From Desulfosudis oleivorans (GTDB lineage: Bacteria > Desulfobacterota > Desulfobacteria > Desulfobacterales > SURF-7): a DNA stretch of 64,000 bases. The notes beneath the pieces are model-generated. The model ran no database searches, was not told the origin of the DNA, and saw only the letters and a program-made list of their open reading frames with translations. The DNA is taken from assembly GCA_020723325.1 (NCBI GenBank), contig DYJD01000002.1, forward strand, positions 95,629 to 159,628, given 5' to 3'. Made by a program: the position numbers and the translations under genes. Shown here one piece after another: positions 51,809-62,085 of this stretch; position 1 is the first letter of the stretch; each line of letters starts with the position of its first letter.

Positions 51809-54619
51809 ATGCTGGGAAAGCAAGAACTACTCCAGGACTGGATGAATCGGTTTGACCCGGCCGGACAATTGCCGGCCATGGAGCCTGAATTGGCCCTTGA
51901 AATCGCCGCTGTATTTGCCGAACAGCCGGAACCGGTGTCATCGGACCTTGCAAATCTGATCCTCGGCGACATCCTTTGGGGGCTCGCACTTGAAAGCGCC
52001 TTTGGCCGGGCGGTTGGCCGCGGCTATCTGGCTTTACTCGGAAAAGCATCCGGGGAAAAACTGCTCAATTATCATGAGCTCATCCACTCCACCCATGAAG
52101 CCGGTCCCACCATGGGGCGCTTGATGGCCGCCGCACTGGTGCCCATATTGATCCATACCAACGAAGATTTTTTACATGGTTTTCTGGAAACCAGGGCCGT
52201 CATGTTGACCAAGGGAAGCTATACCCTGGCCGCTGCTTTGGATACCCTCGCTTTTTTATTACAAACCGCGGATGTGGCGGGTGCAAGGGCGTTTCTGGGG
52301 CTGCTGAAAAATATCTTCAGCCGGCCGCTCAGCTACAACAGAAGCCGGCATCTTGCTCAAATCGTTCCCAAAGCTGTTCGCGCCTTTCCAATTTCCAAAA
52401 GAGTTTTTCAAATTCATGGCCTTGATTGGATTGTGCGGACCGATATCGGACTGGTAGAAGGTTTTTTAGAGGGTTTTGATAAAGGTCTTGGACAGCTTGA
52501 TGAAAAGGCCTTGGCCGTTTTTATGGCCCAGGGACTTGCCAGATTATCCCGGCACCGCGAGGCCGGAGAAAAATTCCTAACCATGACCTCCATCCAGGCC
52601 CGGGATCTTTGCAGGGATTTGCAGGTCACAGCCACTTTATTGCAGGTGCGCGGCCGGCTGAACCGCTATCTCCAGGCCCGAACCGGCCTGTCTTTGACTA
52701 TAAGACCGCTTTCGGTGATTGCCGACAAGGATTCGGCGCCCGGCCCGGATTCCATCACGGTATTATCCGATGGAAAATTCGTGTATTTGCCGGATGAAAT
52801 CCACGCGGCCCCCACCTGGACGGGTAATGAGCAGATCTATCAAATGTTGGTGCGACTGGAGGCGGCCTATTATGAATGTGGAACCCATGATTTTGATATG
52901 GAGAAGGCGGCTGCCGGCGGGTGGTTACCCCAGGGTCTTGAAAAGACGCCGGCCGTAAACAGGCAGGAGGGAACTTGCGAGCCCTCGGACCTGGAAAGAT
53001 TTTGGGGCCGCTTTGATCATTTCCAGTTGGCGGCGGATTTATTTCTGATTTTTGAGCATGGGCGTATCCGGCAATGGCTGGGCCGTAATTATCCGGGGAT
53101 TTTGCGAAGAACCCTGCCGATTCTGCTGAATGAAGCCCAGCGGATGGCCCCAGGGGGCCAGGCGGAAAATCCATTGCTCGGCTTGTACCAAGCCATTGCC
53201 TTGGGCCATGAGCCTGGGCCTGAATCAACCAACCAGACAGCCCAAGGCCGATTGAACGCCAAAGCCCTTGAATTTTTTTATGAGAAGATGGCCGCGCATT
53301 CAGCAGTAGAGATAGGCGCCTTATTGGTGACCGAGTTGTATCCGGAATTCGCCGCCCTGTACCCTGAAAAGGGCTATCGGCCTTTGGTGGTGCCTTATCG
53401 CCGCAGGATTCGACCGGATCTTTTCCGGAAATCCTTTGATAAATACCACCAAACCGCCAGACGGTTGCAGCGGATGCTGGCCCCTAAAAACATCAAAGTA
53501 TACCGTGGGGATATTCAGAAAAAACTGCGCGCCCGCCAAGGCTCGCTGACCAAAGAAGACCTTCTTTCGCTGGTGATCATACCGCCGGATTCTGACCGAA
53601 ATCCAAATCCGGCTGAAGTGCGCCGGATTGAACATGAGATTTCGAGCCTGGATCTTGCCGGGATTTTGAATGGAAACGCCGATTCCGTTTTTCTTGCAGG
53701 CATCAGCGGCGACAGCGGGAAAGTCTTTCGCTATAAAGAATGGGACTGCCGGCTGCAGGAATATATAGAGGAGCATGTGCTGGTGCGGGAAAGGCCGGCC
53801 AACCCGGCCGTCTCGGATTTTTTTGATGACGTACGCAGGCGCCATGCCGGCCTGCTGAAAAAAATCCGCCATTCTTTTGAGATCTTAAAGCCCCAGGGTT
53901 TGACCCTGCTGCGGCGCTGGATAGAGGGCGATGGGTTTGACTACCGCGCCCTGATTGATTATTGTATTGATCGGAAGTCGGGCATAATGCCGTCCGACCG
54001 CCTCTATATCAAACGCCTGAAACAGGTTCGGGATGTTTGCGTTTTGTTGCTGGTGGATCTATCCCGTTCCACGGCCAATGCGGTGGCCGGCGGCCGGGCC
54101 ACGGTGCTGGATATTGAAAAAGAAGCCATCGTGCTTTTATGCGAAGCCTTATCCGTGGTGGGTGATCGGTTTTCCATTGCCGGATTTTCAGGGAGCGGGC
54201 GCTTGGGGGTGGATTATTTTATGATCAAAGATTTTGACGAGCCGGTTGATGAGAATGTGCGCCTGCGCATCAACGGCATGCTGCCCCAGCGCAGTACCCG
54301 CATGGGCGCGGCCATCCGCCACGCCCTAGCCCGGCTATCCAAGATGGAAGCCAGGGTCAGGCTTTTGCTGGTACTGGGTGACGGTTTTCCAAACGACAGC
54401 GGGTATAAGCAGGAATACGCCATTGAAGATACCCGGCGGGCGTTGTTTGAGGCCCGCGGCAGGCATATTCATACCCACGGCATCACGGTGAATATGGCGG
54501 CCGATGCGCGCCTGGACGACATTTATGGAAAAAGCCGCCATCACATGATCAGCGATGTCCGGGAATTACCTGATAAATTGTTTCGAATTTACGGGGCCTT
54601 GACCAGGCAATCTGTATAA
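51809..54619 (+). CDS. NorD/CbbO-like VWA-domain protein
   Basis: 936 residues. A long helical N-terminal region is followed by a C-terminal von Willebrand A domain (about 735-930): LLLVDLSRSTANAVAG is the MIDAS DxSxS motif, with LPQRSTRMGAAIRHAL and LLLVLGDGFPNDSGY completing the metal site. It is the partner of the preceding MoxR-type ATPase. Large for the family, but the architecture is that of NorD/CbbO. The target enzyme is unknown. Confidence 0.9.
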   Translation: MLGKQELLQDWMNRFDPAGQLPAMEPELALEIAAVFAEQPEPVSSDLANLILGDILWGLALESAFGRAVGRGYLALLGKASGEKLLNYHELIHSTHEAGPTMGRLMAAALVPILIHTNEDFLHGFLETRAVMLTKGSYTLAAALDTLAFLLQTADVAGARAFLGLLKNIFSRPLSYNRSRHLAQIVPKAVRAFPISKRVFQIHGLDWIVRTDIGLVEGFLEGFDKGLGQLDEKALAVFMAQGLARLSRHREAGEKFLTMTSIQARDLCRDLQVTATLLQVRGRLNRYLQARTGLSLTIRPLSVIADKDSAPGPDSITVLSDGKFVYLPDEIHAAPTWTGNEQIYQMLVRLEAAYYECGTHDFDMEKAAAGGWLPQGLEKTPAVNRQEGTCEPSDLERFWGRFDHFQLAADLFLIFEHGRIRQWLGRNYPGILRRTLPILLNEAQRMAPGGQAENPLLGLYQAIALGHEPGPESTNQTAQGRLNAKALEFFYEKMAAHSAVEIGALLVTELYPEFAALYPEKGYRPLVVPYRRRIRPDLFRKSFDKYHQTARRLQRMLAPKNIKVYRGDIQKKLRARQGSLTKEDLLSLVIIPPDSDRNPNPAEVRRIEHEISSLDLAGILNGNADSVFLAGISGDSGKVFRYKEWDCRLQEYIEEHVLVRERPANPAVSDFFDDVRRRHAGLLKKIRHSFEILKPQGLTLLRRWIEGDGFDYRALIDYCIDRKSGIMPSDRLYIKRLKQVRDVCVLLLVDLSRSTANAVAGGRATVLDIEKEAIVLLCEALSVVGDRFSIAGFSGSGRLGVDYFMIKDFDEPVDENVRLRINGMLPQRSTRMGAAIRHALARLSKMEARVRLLLVLGDGFPNDSGYKQEYAIEDTRRALFEARGRHIHTHGITVNMAADARLDDIYGKSRHHMISDVRELPDKLFRIYGALTRQSV

Positions 54620-54639
54620 AAGGAAGCGCGTTAGCAGAC

Positions 54640-55053
54640 ATGTTGATCCACGACGACATTTTTACCTGGGACGGCTGGGGGGGGAAGCTCCGTTTGGCCA
54701 GCGGCCGCTGCCGGCTCAGGATCTATGATTTACGGCAGGAAAGTACCGGCAGAACCGCGGTATTGCGGCCGATGATTGTTGTTGTATCCGATATTTCCAA
54801 GGAGTCTCTTTCCGTGCGGAGTTGCGCCGGACATATTGCCACCATGGTCACAAAAAGCTTTCACATTGACCCCAGCCGGATGATGTGGATTGAATTTTAT
54901 CCGGCAACGGAATATGGGATAAAAAATGTCCATGTGATTCCGGAGCGTTATGAAATAGTTGAATTCGTCTGGCATGAGGGCCGTGCCATCAAGCCCCGCT
55001 GGCGTCCCTTACGGCAGCCCCTGTTGGAGCGCATTAAAAACCTGATGGCCTAA
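54640..55053 (+). CDS. Conserved-looking hypothetical protein downstream of NorD-like gene
   Basis: 137 residues, no recognised domain. The composition is typical for a folded cytosolic protein (DGWGGKLRLASGRCRLRIYD, PMIVVVSDISKESLSVRSCA, SRMMWIEFYPATEYG). It follows the VWA gene by 20 bases and overlaps the convergent radical SAM gene by 45 bases at its 3' end. It is probably a third member of the MoxR/VWA group; role unknown. Confidence 0.65.
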   Translation: MLIHDDIFTWDGWGGKLRLASGRCRLRIYDLRQESTGRTAVLRPMIVVVSDISKESLSVRSCAGHIATMVTKSFHIDPSRMMWIEFYPATEYGIKNVHVIPERYEIVEFVWHEGRAIKPRWRPLRQPLLERIKNLMA

Positions 55054-55998
55054 AGTTGAGTCGAAGACGGCCGTTCCGTCCCGCAGCCGTCCTTGCCAGG
55101 TATTGCGTTTTTCCAGGGTTGCGTGAATCAGGGAAAGGGTTTGGGCTTTTTGCAGGGACCAGGCCGGTGCCAACAGTTCCGATGGGTGTGGGTCGCCTGT
55201 CAGGCGCTGGATGACCATGCGGCCCGGCAGGCGTTCAATGAAGTCACAAACCAGATCCACATAGACCTCTTGATCCAAGCATTGAAATAAGCCCTCCTGG
55301 TATAGTTTTGCAAGGGGGGTTCCTAGAATCACATACAGCAGATGAATTTTGATTCCATCAATGGGCAGGTTGGATAATATTGCGGCGGTCTGCAGCATGT
55401 CTTGGCGGCTTTCACCGGGGAGTCCAAGAATGACATGGGCGCAAACATGGATGCCCCTGCCGGAGGTTTTGTTCACGGCGGTTTCAAAACAGGCAAAATC
55501 ATGGCCGCGATTGATCAGGTTCAAGGTCCGGTCATGGGCTGATTGAAGACCATATTCCACCCAAACAAGATATTCGCGGGCATATGCTTCAAGGAGTTTA
55601 AGAACAGCAGGGTCCATGCAATCCGGCCGCGTGCCGATGGAAAGGCCGACAATATCCGGTACGGCCAGGGCTTCCGCATAGACCGCCTGCAAGCGGTCAA
55701 GGGGGGCATATGTATTCGTGAAAGCTTGAAAGTATGCAATAAATTTTTTAGCCCGATAACGGCGGGTAAGGGCGGCCTTGCCTGATTCCAACTGGGCGGT
55801 GACGGAGAGGCCGCGGGCATGGGCGCCGGTGCCGGACCCCTGTGGATTACAGTAGATGCAACCCCCGCTTGAGATTTTTCCATCCCGGTTGGGGCAGGAG
55901 AAGCCGGCATCCACGGTGATTTTTTGCACACGGCAGCCAAATTGCTGTCGCAGAGCTGTGTTAAAATCATAATAGCGTTGTGGTAGAATTGCTTTCAT
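55009..55998 (-). CDS. TIGR01212-family (YhcC-like) radical SAM protein
   Basis: 329 residues from the ATG at 55998. The cluster region is DAGFSCPNRDG then GGCIYCNP, the family's long-spaced Cys motif (C, then CxxC). GLSIGTRPDCM and HVILGLPGESRQDML are hallmark motifs. Its function is unknown; it is widespread in bacteria. The open frame extends 16 codons further upstream, where no ribosome site was seen. Confidence 0.9.
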   Translation of the reverse strand: MKAILPQRYYDFNTALRQQFGCRVQKITVDAGFSCPNRDGKISSGGCIYCNPQGSGTGAHARGLSVTAQLESGKAALTRRYRAKKFIAYFQAFTNTYAPLDRLQAVYAEALAVPDIVGLSIGTRPDCMDPAVLKLLEAYAREYLVWVEYGLQSAHDRTLNLINRGHDFACFETAVNKTSGRGIHVCAHVILGLPGESRQDMLQTAAILSNLPIDGIKIHLLYVILGTPLAKLYQEGLFQCLDQEVYVDLVCDFIERLPGRMVIQRLTGDPHPSELLAPAWSLQKAQTLSLIHATLEKRNTWQGRLRDGTAVFDSTLGHQVFNALQQGLP

Positions 55999-56062
55999 CT
56001 GCTTGACCTTAGGCCTGTCCAGAGATATAACTCGCAAGTGGTCCATGCTGCTTTACCGGCCA

Positions 56063-56090
56063 TTGACCACAGAAAAATACGAGTTATATA
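56063..56090 (+). promoter_or_regulatory. Sigma-70-type promoter of mnmG
   Basis: TTGACC (56063-56068) and TATATA (56085-56090), spaced 16 bases, lie about 35 bases before the mnmG start. A good match to a vegetative promoter, by eye. Confidence 0.6.
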
Positions 56091-56125
56091 TAAAACAGGT
56101 TCCATGATCTGTATATAAAAATAAC

Positions 56126-58012
56126 ATGTCCTTTTATCAGAAAAAATATGACATAATCGTGGTCGGTGCCGGCCATGCGGGTTGCGAAGCGGCTTTGGCA
56201 GCGGCGCGCATGGGATGCACGGTCCTGTTGTTGGCCATTGATCTGGATAAAGTGGCGGCCATGCCCTGCAGCCCTTCCATCGGCGGCATGGCCAAAGGTC
56301 AGTTGGTAAAAGAGATCGATGCCTTGGGCGGGGAAATGGCCCGGATCTCGGACCAGACCGCCATCCAATTCCGTATCCTCAACACCAAAAAAGGGCCGGC
56401 GGTTCAATCCACTAGGACCCAGAACGACAAGAACCGTTATCACCGGGCCATGAAGGCGAAAATCGAGGAGCAGGCCTGTCTGGATTTGAAGCAAGCCCTA
56501 GTGGAAAGAATTATCGTTGAGGCCGGCACTGTGAAAGGGGTGGTGGATCAAACCGGATTCGGCTATCAGGCCAATGCAGTGGTCCTGGCCACAGGGACCT
56601 TTTTAAGCGGGCTGGTCCATATCGGCATGCGCTCCTATCAAGCCGGCCGAGCCGGTGAATTCGCCGCCTATTCCCTGGCGGAGCAGCTCAAACAACTTGG
56701 TTTTTCCCTTGGCCGGATGAAAACCGGCACACCCCCGCGCTTGAACAAAAGCAGCATTGATTTCTCCAAATTCGAAGCCCAATTCACCGAAGAAAAACCA
56801 CGTTTTTTTTCATTCTCTTCCCAAGCCGCACCCTTGATGCAAATCCCGAGCTATATCGGCCGCACCAATCGACAAACCGATCAGATCGTTCGCGCCAACC
56901 TCGGCCATTCGGCTTTATACGGCGGCATGATCAAAGGGGTTTCGGCACGCTATTGTCCGTCTTTTGAGGACAAGGTTGTGCGTTTTCCAGAACGGGACAG
57001 CCATCAGGTCATCTTGGAGCATGAAGGCCTGGATACCAATGAAATCTATGCAAGCGGCTTGGGGAACAGCCTGCCTGTGGAAATACAGATCCAACTGGTG
57101 CGCACGGTAAAGGGGCTTGAGTCGGCGGAAATCATGCGACCGGCCTATGCCATTGAGTATGATTATGTCAATCCGGTCCAGTTGAAACCGACCCTTGCAA
57201 CCAAACAGATTGAAGGATTGTATCTGGCCGGTCAAATCAACGGCACCTCGGGTTATGAAGAAGCAGCGGCCCAGGGGTTATGGGCCGGAATCAATGCGGC
57301 CTGTAGGATACAAAAACGGCCGGCTTTTATTTTGGACCGTTCCCAGGCCTATATGGCCGTGATGGTGGATGATCTCATCACCCGCGGAACAAAAGAACCC
57401 TATCGCATGTTTACTTCCCGGGCGGAATATCGCCTGATGCTGCGCGAGGACAATGCCGATTTGCGCCTGATGGCGGTCGGCCATGATCTCGGCCTGATAG
57501 ACGGGGATACTTTTCGCGAAATGCAAGAACGCAAACGGCAGATTGAAGCCGAAATCACCCGCATCAAAAAAACCGTGATCAAGCCCGATGAAAAAGCCAA
57601 TGAATATCTGCTCTCCCATGGTACTGAGCCCATTCGCAACGGAGTTTTCCTGGACCAATTGCTCAAGCGCAATCCGATTGACTACCAAATCGTGAAAACA
57701 TTGGCCCCGGGTGCGGAGCCGCTTCCAGAGGCGGTTGCGTACCAAACCGAAATCGAGATCAAATATGAAGGCTATATTCACAAACAGCTTAAAGAGATCG
57801 AAAAATTTCATTTTCTCGAAAAAATGAAATTGCCCTTGGATTTGGATTATTACGCAGTGCACGGCCTTTCAAACGAGCTGCGTGATAAACTCACAACAAT
57901 TCGGCCGGCTTCGCTGGGGCAAGCCGCGCGCATTGAAGGCATTACCCCTGCGGCCATTTCTGTTCTCATGGTGGCCCTCAAGGCCCATATGTCCAAACGA
58001 TCGAAAGGTTAG
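56126..58012 (+). CDS. mnmG: tRNA uridine-5-carboxymethylaminomethyl modification enzyme MnmG/GidA
   Basis: 628 residues, full length. The N-terminal FAD motif is [16 protein letters not shown]. Further family signatures are [40 protein letters not shown]-like [11 protein letters not shown], and [20 protein letters not shown]. The C-terminal helical domain binds MnmE and tRNA ([15 protein letters not shown]). With MnmE it installs cmnm5U at the wobble position. No mnmE or rsmG gene is adjacent. Confidence 0.97.
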   Translation: MSFYQKKYDIIVVGAGHAGCEAALAAARMGCTVLLLAIDLDKVAAMPCSPSIGGMAKGQLVKEIDALGGEMARISDQTAIQFRILNTKKGPAVQSTRTQNDKNRYHRAMKAKIEEQACLDLKQALVERIIVEAGTVKGVVDQTGFGYQANAVVLATGTFLSGLVHIGMRSYQAGRAGEFAAYSLAEQLKQLGFSLGRMKTGTPPRLNKSSIDFSKFEAQFTEEKPRFFSFSSQAAPLMQIPSYIGRTNRQTDQIVRANLGHSALYGGMIKGVSARYCPSFEDKVVRFPERDSHQVILEHEGLDTNEIYASGLGNSLPVEIQIQLVRTVKGLESAEIMRPAYAIEYDYVNPVQLKPTLATKQIEGLYLAGQINGTSGYEEAAAQGLWAGINAACRIQKRPAFILDRSQAYMAVMVDDLITRGTKEPYRMFTSRAEYRLMLREDNADLRLMAVGHDLGLIDGDTFREMQERKRQIEAEITRIKKTVIKPDEKANEYLLSHGTEPIRNGVFLDQLLKRNPIDYQIVKTLAPGAEPLPEAVAYQTEIEIKYEGYIHKQLKEIEKFHFLEKMKLPLDLDYYAVHGLSNELRDKLTTIRPASLGQAARIEGITPAAISVLMVALKAHMSKRSKG

Positions 58013-58022
58013 GTAACCCGAT

Positions 58023-58934
58023 ATGCCGGATAAGGATTATTACAAAATACTCGGCGTCAACAAGGATGCTGCTGCCGATGAAATTAAAAAGAAATATCGC
58101 CAGCTAGCTATGAAATATCATCCGGACCAGACCAAAGGGGATAAAGCGGCTGAAGAAAAGTTTAAAAAAATCAGTGAGGCCTATGCAGTGTTGAGCGACA
58201 AGGAAAAGCGCAAACAGTACGATACCTTCGGCTCCACTGATTTTCAACAGCGCTATTCCCAGGAAGATATTTTTAAAGGGTTTGATTTCAGCAGTATTTT
58301 TAAAGAGTTCGGATTCGGCGGAACGCCTTTTAATAGGGGCGGCAATTTCCGGTTTTCCTTTGGAAATGAAGCCCCTTTCGGTCATCAGACCAAACGGCAG
58401 CAACCACAAGCCAAAGGGGCTGATTTGGTTTATGAACTTCCCCTGACCTTAAATGAGATCGCCAGGGGCACTTCAAAAACCGTTTCCCTGCAGCACGGGG
58501 ACCGTTCCGAAAGAATTACGGTGAAGATTCCACCGGGAATGATCTCCGGCAAGAAATTGCGTTTGGCCGGGAAAGGGGAGCCCGGTCCCTATGGCGGACC
58601 GGCCGGCGATTTGTTTATTGTCTCAAAAATCATTCAAGATCCTGTTTTTGAGGCCGAGGAATATGATTTGCATATTCATAAGGATGTTCGGCTGACGGAA
58701 GCGTTGCTGGGCAGTAATGTAACCATACCGACCCTGGACCAACGTGAGTTGACCCTTACAATACCCCCTGGAACAAAACATAAGACCAAAATGCGTATAG
58801 CCGGTAATGGGCTGCCCCATATGCAAGGGGGCGGAAAGGGCGACTTGTTTGTTCACATTCAAATCATGATGCCGAAAAAACTGACGGCGGCCCAGAAAAA
58901 ACTGATTCAACAATTGGCGGAAACCGGCCTTTGA
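58023..58934 (+). CDS. DnaJ-class co-chaperone (CbpA-like)
   Basis: 303 residues. J domain at 4-70 with HPD in KYHPDQTK, a Gly/Phe-rich segment (about 75-125), then two C-terminal DnaJ beta domains ([40 protein letters not shown]). The zinc-finger region of DnaJ is absent, which makes it CbpA/DnaJ-type II. It stimulates DnaK. It lies 10 bases after mnmG, probably the same transcript. Confidence 0.93.
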   Translation: MPDKDYYKILGVNKDAAADEIKKKYRQLAMKYHPDQTKGDKAAEEKFKKISEAYAVLSDKEKRKQYDTFGSTDFQQRYSQEDIFKGFDFSSIFKEFGFGGTPFNRGGNFRFSFGNEAPFGHQTKRQQPQAKGADLVYELPLTLNEIARGTSKTVSLQHGDRSERITVKIPPGMISGKKLRLAGKGEPGPYGGPAGDLFIVSKIIQDPVFEAEEYDLHIHKDVRLTEALLGSNVTIPTLDQRELTLTIPPGTKHKTKMRIAGNGLPHMQGGGKGDLFVHIQIMMPKKLTAAQKKLIQQLAETGL

Positions 58935-58952
58935 TTCCGGATTGTTAAATAT

Positions 58953-58979
58953 ATTGACAATCGATTTTTTTCTATATAG
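58953..58979 (+). promoter_or_regulatory. Possible sigma-70 promoter before hpt
   Basis: TTGACA (58953-58958) is an exact -35 match; TATAGA (58974-58979) follows after 15 bases, a slightly short spacer. It lies about 115 bases before the hpt start in AT-rich DNA. Confidence 0.45.
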
Positions 58980-59094
58980 ATTTAAATAGATAAGGTGGAG
59001 ACAACAACAGTTTTTTTTCATTATTATTGACTACGGATTTGGTTTGCGGGGCACAACTATTGCCTATAAATATTTGAATTACAAACCAAGAAAA

Positions 59095-59613
59095 ATGCCT
59101 GAACTCATTCCGATTCTGCCTGAAGAATCAATTGCGGCCATGGTTGCAGCAATCGGCCGGAAAATGTCTTTGGACTATGAAGGACGCAACCCTATCCTTA
59201 TCGGAGTATTAAAGGGCGCATTTGTTTTTCTATCTGATCTCATTCGGCAGATGACCATTCCGGTTATAATAGATTTTTTACAAACTTCCAGCTACGGTTC
59301 TGAAACCACTTCTTGCGGTGCCATTCGTTTTGTTAAGGAGATTGGGGTAAATATCAAAGATCAGCATGTAGTACTGGTGGAAGATATTGTTGATACAGGA
59401 AAGACATTGTCCTTTTTAATCGATTATCTGCAGGGCTTTTGCCCGGCTTCTGTAAAAGTTTGCACCCTGATTGATAAACAGGAGCGGCGTGAAAAGGAGA
59501 TTGAAATCGATTACGCTTGCCATTGCCTCAGCAAGGGCTTTGTTGTTGGCTATGGCCTTGATTTTAACGAAAAATATAGGTACTTACCTGGATTATACCA
59601 TTTGAAATATTAA
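59095..59613 (+). CDS. hpt: Hypoxanthine phosphoribosyltransferase
   Basis: 172 residues from the ATG at 59095, which gives the usual family N-terminus MPELIPILPEE; upstream in-frame sequence back to 59044 is too long for the family. The PRPP-binding loop is VVLVEDIVDTGKTLSFLI; LIGVLKGAFVFLSDLIRQ and KGFVVGYGLDFNEKYRYLPG are typical. It salvages hypoxanthine/guanine to IMP/GMP. It is followed 18 bases later by the zinc-ribbon protein. Confidence 0.95.
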   Translation: MPELIPILPEESIAAMVAAIGRKMSLDYEGRNPILIGVLKGAFVFLSDLIRQMTIPVIIDFLQTSSYGSETTSCGAIRFVKEIGVNIKDQHVVLVEDIVDTGKTLSFLIDYLQGFCPASVKVCTLIDKQERREKEIEIDYACHCLSKGFVVGYGLDFNEKYRYLPGLYHLKY

Positions 59614-59631
59614 CGCCAGCGAGGAATAATT

Positions 59632-61533
59632 ATGATAATTACCTGTGAGGAATGCGGTGTAAAGTTCAATCTGAACGAAACGATGCTTAAACCAGAAGGC
59701 TCCAAGGTCAGATGCTCCAAGTGCAAACATGTGTTTAAAGCGTATCCCCCGCCTGCGGCAGAACCAACCGGCATATCAATGGCAGCCGAACCGGATCTAT
59801 CCGATGATCTGACATTTTCTGATTTGGAGCGGATGCTGGAAACACCTGCGCCGGAGCCGGTCCCTGCCAAATCCAAGGCAACCGAATTCCAACTGGAAGA
59901 AACCGAGATGGAAGCAGACACCAAGGAAGAAGAGCTGGATCTTTCCGGTCTTGATGACATGCTTACATCGAAAAAGGAGGAAACCGGCGATGAAAGCTCG
60001 GAAGATCTGGAGCTTGATTTGGATTTGGAATCAGATGAGGCCGATGATCTCGCCCTTGAAGTGGATAGCGAAACCGGCGATGTGGATTTTTCCGAGCTTG
60101 ATGGCATTCTAGAGTCAGATACAGGGGTTGAAGACAAGGCCAAAGCTGAGACGGATGAATTTGATCTATCGCTGGAACTTGAGCCGGATAAAGCCCAAGA
60201 AGAGAGCTTGCCGGAAATGGATGAATTGGAGCTGGATCTTGATCTTGATCTTGATTTAGAACCAAAAGAAGAAGCGGTAGAATCGGCTCCAAGTGAACTA
60301 GAGCTGGAATTGGATCTGACGCTGGAAAAAGCGGATAAGGGGGATGAAGACGAGCTGTCGCTGGAACTGGATTTGGAGCCGGCCAAAGAAAAAGAGGCGC
60401 AAAAGGAGCTGGAACTCGAGCTGGAGCTGGATATCGACGAGGATCTCAGCGGGCTGACCATGGAGGATGGGGCTGATAAGACCCAGGAAACCATTGAAAA
60501 AGATTTGCTCGAAACCAAAAGCCTGGTGGATGCCGAGAAGGAAGCGGATGAGTTGGAGTTGGAACTTGATATTGATGAATCTGTTGAGGAAAAGGCCGCT
60601 GAAATAGATGCATCGGATGAAGAAATCGATTTGTCGGAATTGGAGCAGACCCTTGAGATGGAGCTCCTTGCCCCCCAGGATGGAGCTGATGATGAGCCTG
60701 AAAATGTGGAGCTGGAACTGGCAGATGATCAAGAAGATCTTGCTGTTGAGGTGGACGCAGCCGGTGATGAGGAAATCGATGTCTCGGATATAGAAGAAAT
60801 GCTGGACATGGATAGTGTGGAAGGCGAGAAGACAGGTTCTGATGATCTTGAGCTGGAATTCGATATCGACAGCAAGTCCGCGGATGAGGATAAGGAAGCG
60901 GACAGCAAAAAAGGCAAGGTGGAAGCAGCTTTTGAAGAGACTGTAGAGGCGGAAACAGCGCCGGCCGGCATGGATAGAGGCATCGCAACTGAAGAGAAAA
61001 AGGGCGGGAAGCCGGTACTCGTCATTGCAATTGTGCTGATTATTTTGGGCCTGGGCATCGGGGGCGTTATCCTATTGTCTGCCCTGGGTGTAATTCCGGC
61101 CAATAAAATCCCTTTCATGAGCTCAATATTTAAATCAGGTGAAAAAGCGGATTTGGGGAAAATCGATGTGGTTCAAACTTCCATCAATCATTATTGGACC
61201 AAGGACCGCAATCTTTTTGTCATTACCGGTCAGGTAAAAAACAATTCCACCAAAACCCATCGCTCCATTCAGGTCAAGGCTGATCTATATTCAAAAGGCA
61301 AGACATTGACCAAAACCGTCAACGTTTATTGTGGCAATGTCCTTTCCAATGAAGATCTTCAAAAATTGCCCCAGGAAGAAATAGACAGGCGCTTGGTAAA
61401 TCAGCTCACTCCGGAAAATCAGCCCATTAAATTGCCGGCGGGCGGAGAGCTGCCTTTCATGATCGTCATCCCCAATTTAACGAATGATATGGAGGAATAT
61501 AAAGTCCTGGTGGCCGGTTCGATAACGGAGTAA
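59632..61533 (+). CDS. MJ0042 zinc-ribbon, very acidic region, TM and DUF3426 domain
   Basis: 633 residues. The N-terminal zinc ribbon has CEECGVKFN and CSKCKHVF (two CxxC). Residues about 60-455 are a strongly acidic low-complexity segment, dominated by Glu, Asp and Leu with repeats such as LELDLDLD and EEIDLSELE. One transmembrane helix follows (about 461-485, PVLVIAIVLIILGLGIGGVI), then a C-terminal DUF3426-like domain (about 505-633) with GQVKNNSTKTHRSIQVKADL. Family members of this layout are common in Desulfobacterota, function unknown. A membrane-anchored scaffold with a cytosolic zinc ribbon is the simplest reading. Confidence 0.85.
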   Translation: MIITCEECGVKFNLNETMLKPEGSKVRCSKCKHVFKAYPPPAAEPTGISMAAEPDLSDDLTFSDLERMLETPAPEPVPAKSKATEFQLEETEMEADTKEEELDLSGLDDMLTSKKEETGDESSEDLELDLDLESDEADDLALEVDSETGDVDFSELDGILESDTGVEDKAKAETDEFDLSLELEPDKAQEESLPEMDELELDLDLDLDLEPKEEAVESAPSELELELDLTLEKADKGDEDELSLELDLEPAKEKEAQKELELELELDIDEDLSGLTMEDGADKTQETIEKDLLETKSLVDAEKEADELELELDIDESVEEKAAEIDASDEEIDLSELEQTLEMELLAPQDGADDEPENVELELADDQEDLAVEVDAAGDEEIDVSDIEEMLDMDSVEGEKTGSDDLELEFDIDSKSADEDKEADSKKGKVEAAFEETVEAETAPAGMDRGIATEEKKGGKPVLVIAIVLIILGLGIGGVILLSALGVIPANKIPFMSSIFKSGEKADLGKIDVVQTSINHYWTKDRNLFVITGQVKNNSTKTHRSIQVKADLYSKGKTLTKTVNVYCGNVLSNEDLQKLPQEEIDRRLVNQLTPENQPIKLPAGGELPFMIVIPNLTNDMEEYKVLVAGSITE

Positions 61534-61635
61534 AATTCGACTTGACTTCACCGAAATGAGCTGCTAATGAAAAACCTCTTTTGCACAGAGGCCGGCACAG
61601 CCATCGGCAAAAAGAGATCTAAATTAATAGATACC

Positions 61636-61712
61636 GGCGATGTAGCTCAGTTGGTCAGAGCATGCGGCTCATATCCGCAGTGTCCGGGGTTCAAATCCCT
61701 GCATCGCCACCA
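61636..61712 (+). tRNA. tRNA-Met (anticodon CAT)
   Basis: 77 nt. Acceptor GGCGATG pairs with CATCGCC, discriminator A, encoded CCA. Anticodon stem GCGG/CCGC closes the loop CTCATAT with anticodon CAT. The T loop is GGTTCAAATCC. The sequence is like elongator tRNA-Met; a CAT tRNA could instead be tRNA-Ile2 with lysidine, which sequence alone does not settle. Confidence 0.95.
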
Positions 61713-61760
61713 GCAAAAATTAAAGGGTTGTTATATTTAGAGCCCTGACTTTATTGTAAA

Positions 61761-61822
61761 AACTCCCATTTTCACTTTGTACAAACTCGTTGTACAAAGT
61801 TGACGAAATTGGGGGTTTTTTT
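61761..61822 (+). terminator. Long hairpin with T-run after tRNA-Met
   Basis: ACTTTGTACAA (61774-61784) and TTGTACAAAGT (61790-61800) form a perfect 11-base-pair stem with a 5-base loop. The outer arms (AACTCCCATTTTC and the matching GAAATTGGGGGTT) extend it imperfectly, and seven Ts follow. Very likely the tRNA terminator, possibly acting on both strands. Confidence 0.65.
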
Positions 61823-62078
61823 ATGGCCAAAATCCGCAAGTCACCCAGCCACCTTTTAAGGGTTGGCACGATATTCCATTTCCGAACCGCTCTCTTCCTG
61901 CATCCCACGGCCTGTTGACTCCGGCGGACCTCCACATCCTCGCCAACGCGGATGCTTCTGTGTTGCCTGTCGTCAGGGGCATCAGGGGGTCGGACCAAGA
62001 TAGGTGGTAAAATTTATAAAAAATGAACAGGAAAATATGCCCGTTTCTGTGCTTAAAACCGTTTTTTTGATGGCAAAA
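61823..62078. other. Non-coding stretch after tRNA-Met
   Basis: About 255 bases with no credible gene. The sequence looks like decayed coding DNA (for example 61850-61990) but no family could be recognised in any frame. Confidence 0.4.
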
Positions 62079-62085
62079 AGGGGAT

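Noticed and set aside
59610..60518. 302-codon Ser-rich minus-strand frame opposite the zinc-ribbon gene
   Set aside because: A mirror of the acidic Glu/Asp repeats of the real gene; its Ser-rich composition is an antisense artefact.
61720..61998. 92-codon minus-strand frame behind tRNA-Met
   Set aside because: It runs antisense through the terminator palindrome and has no recognisable domain.
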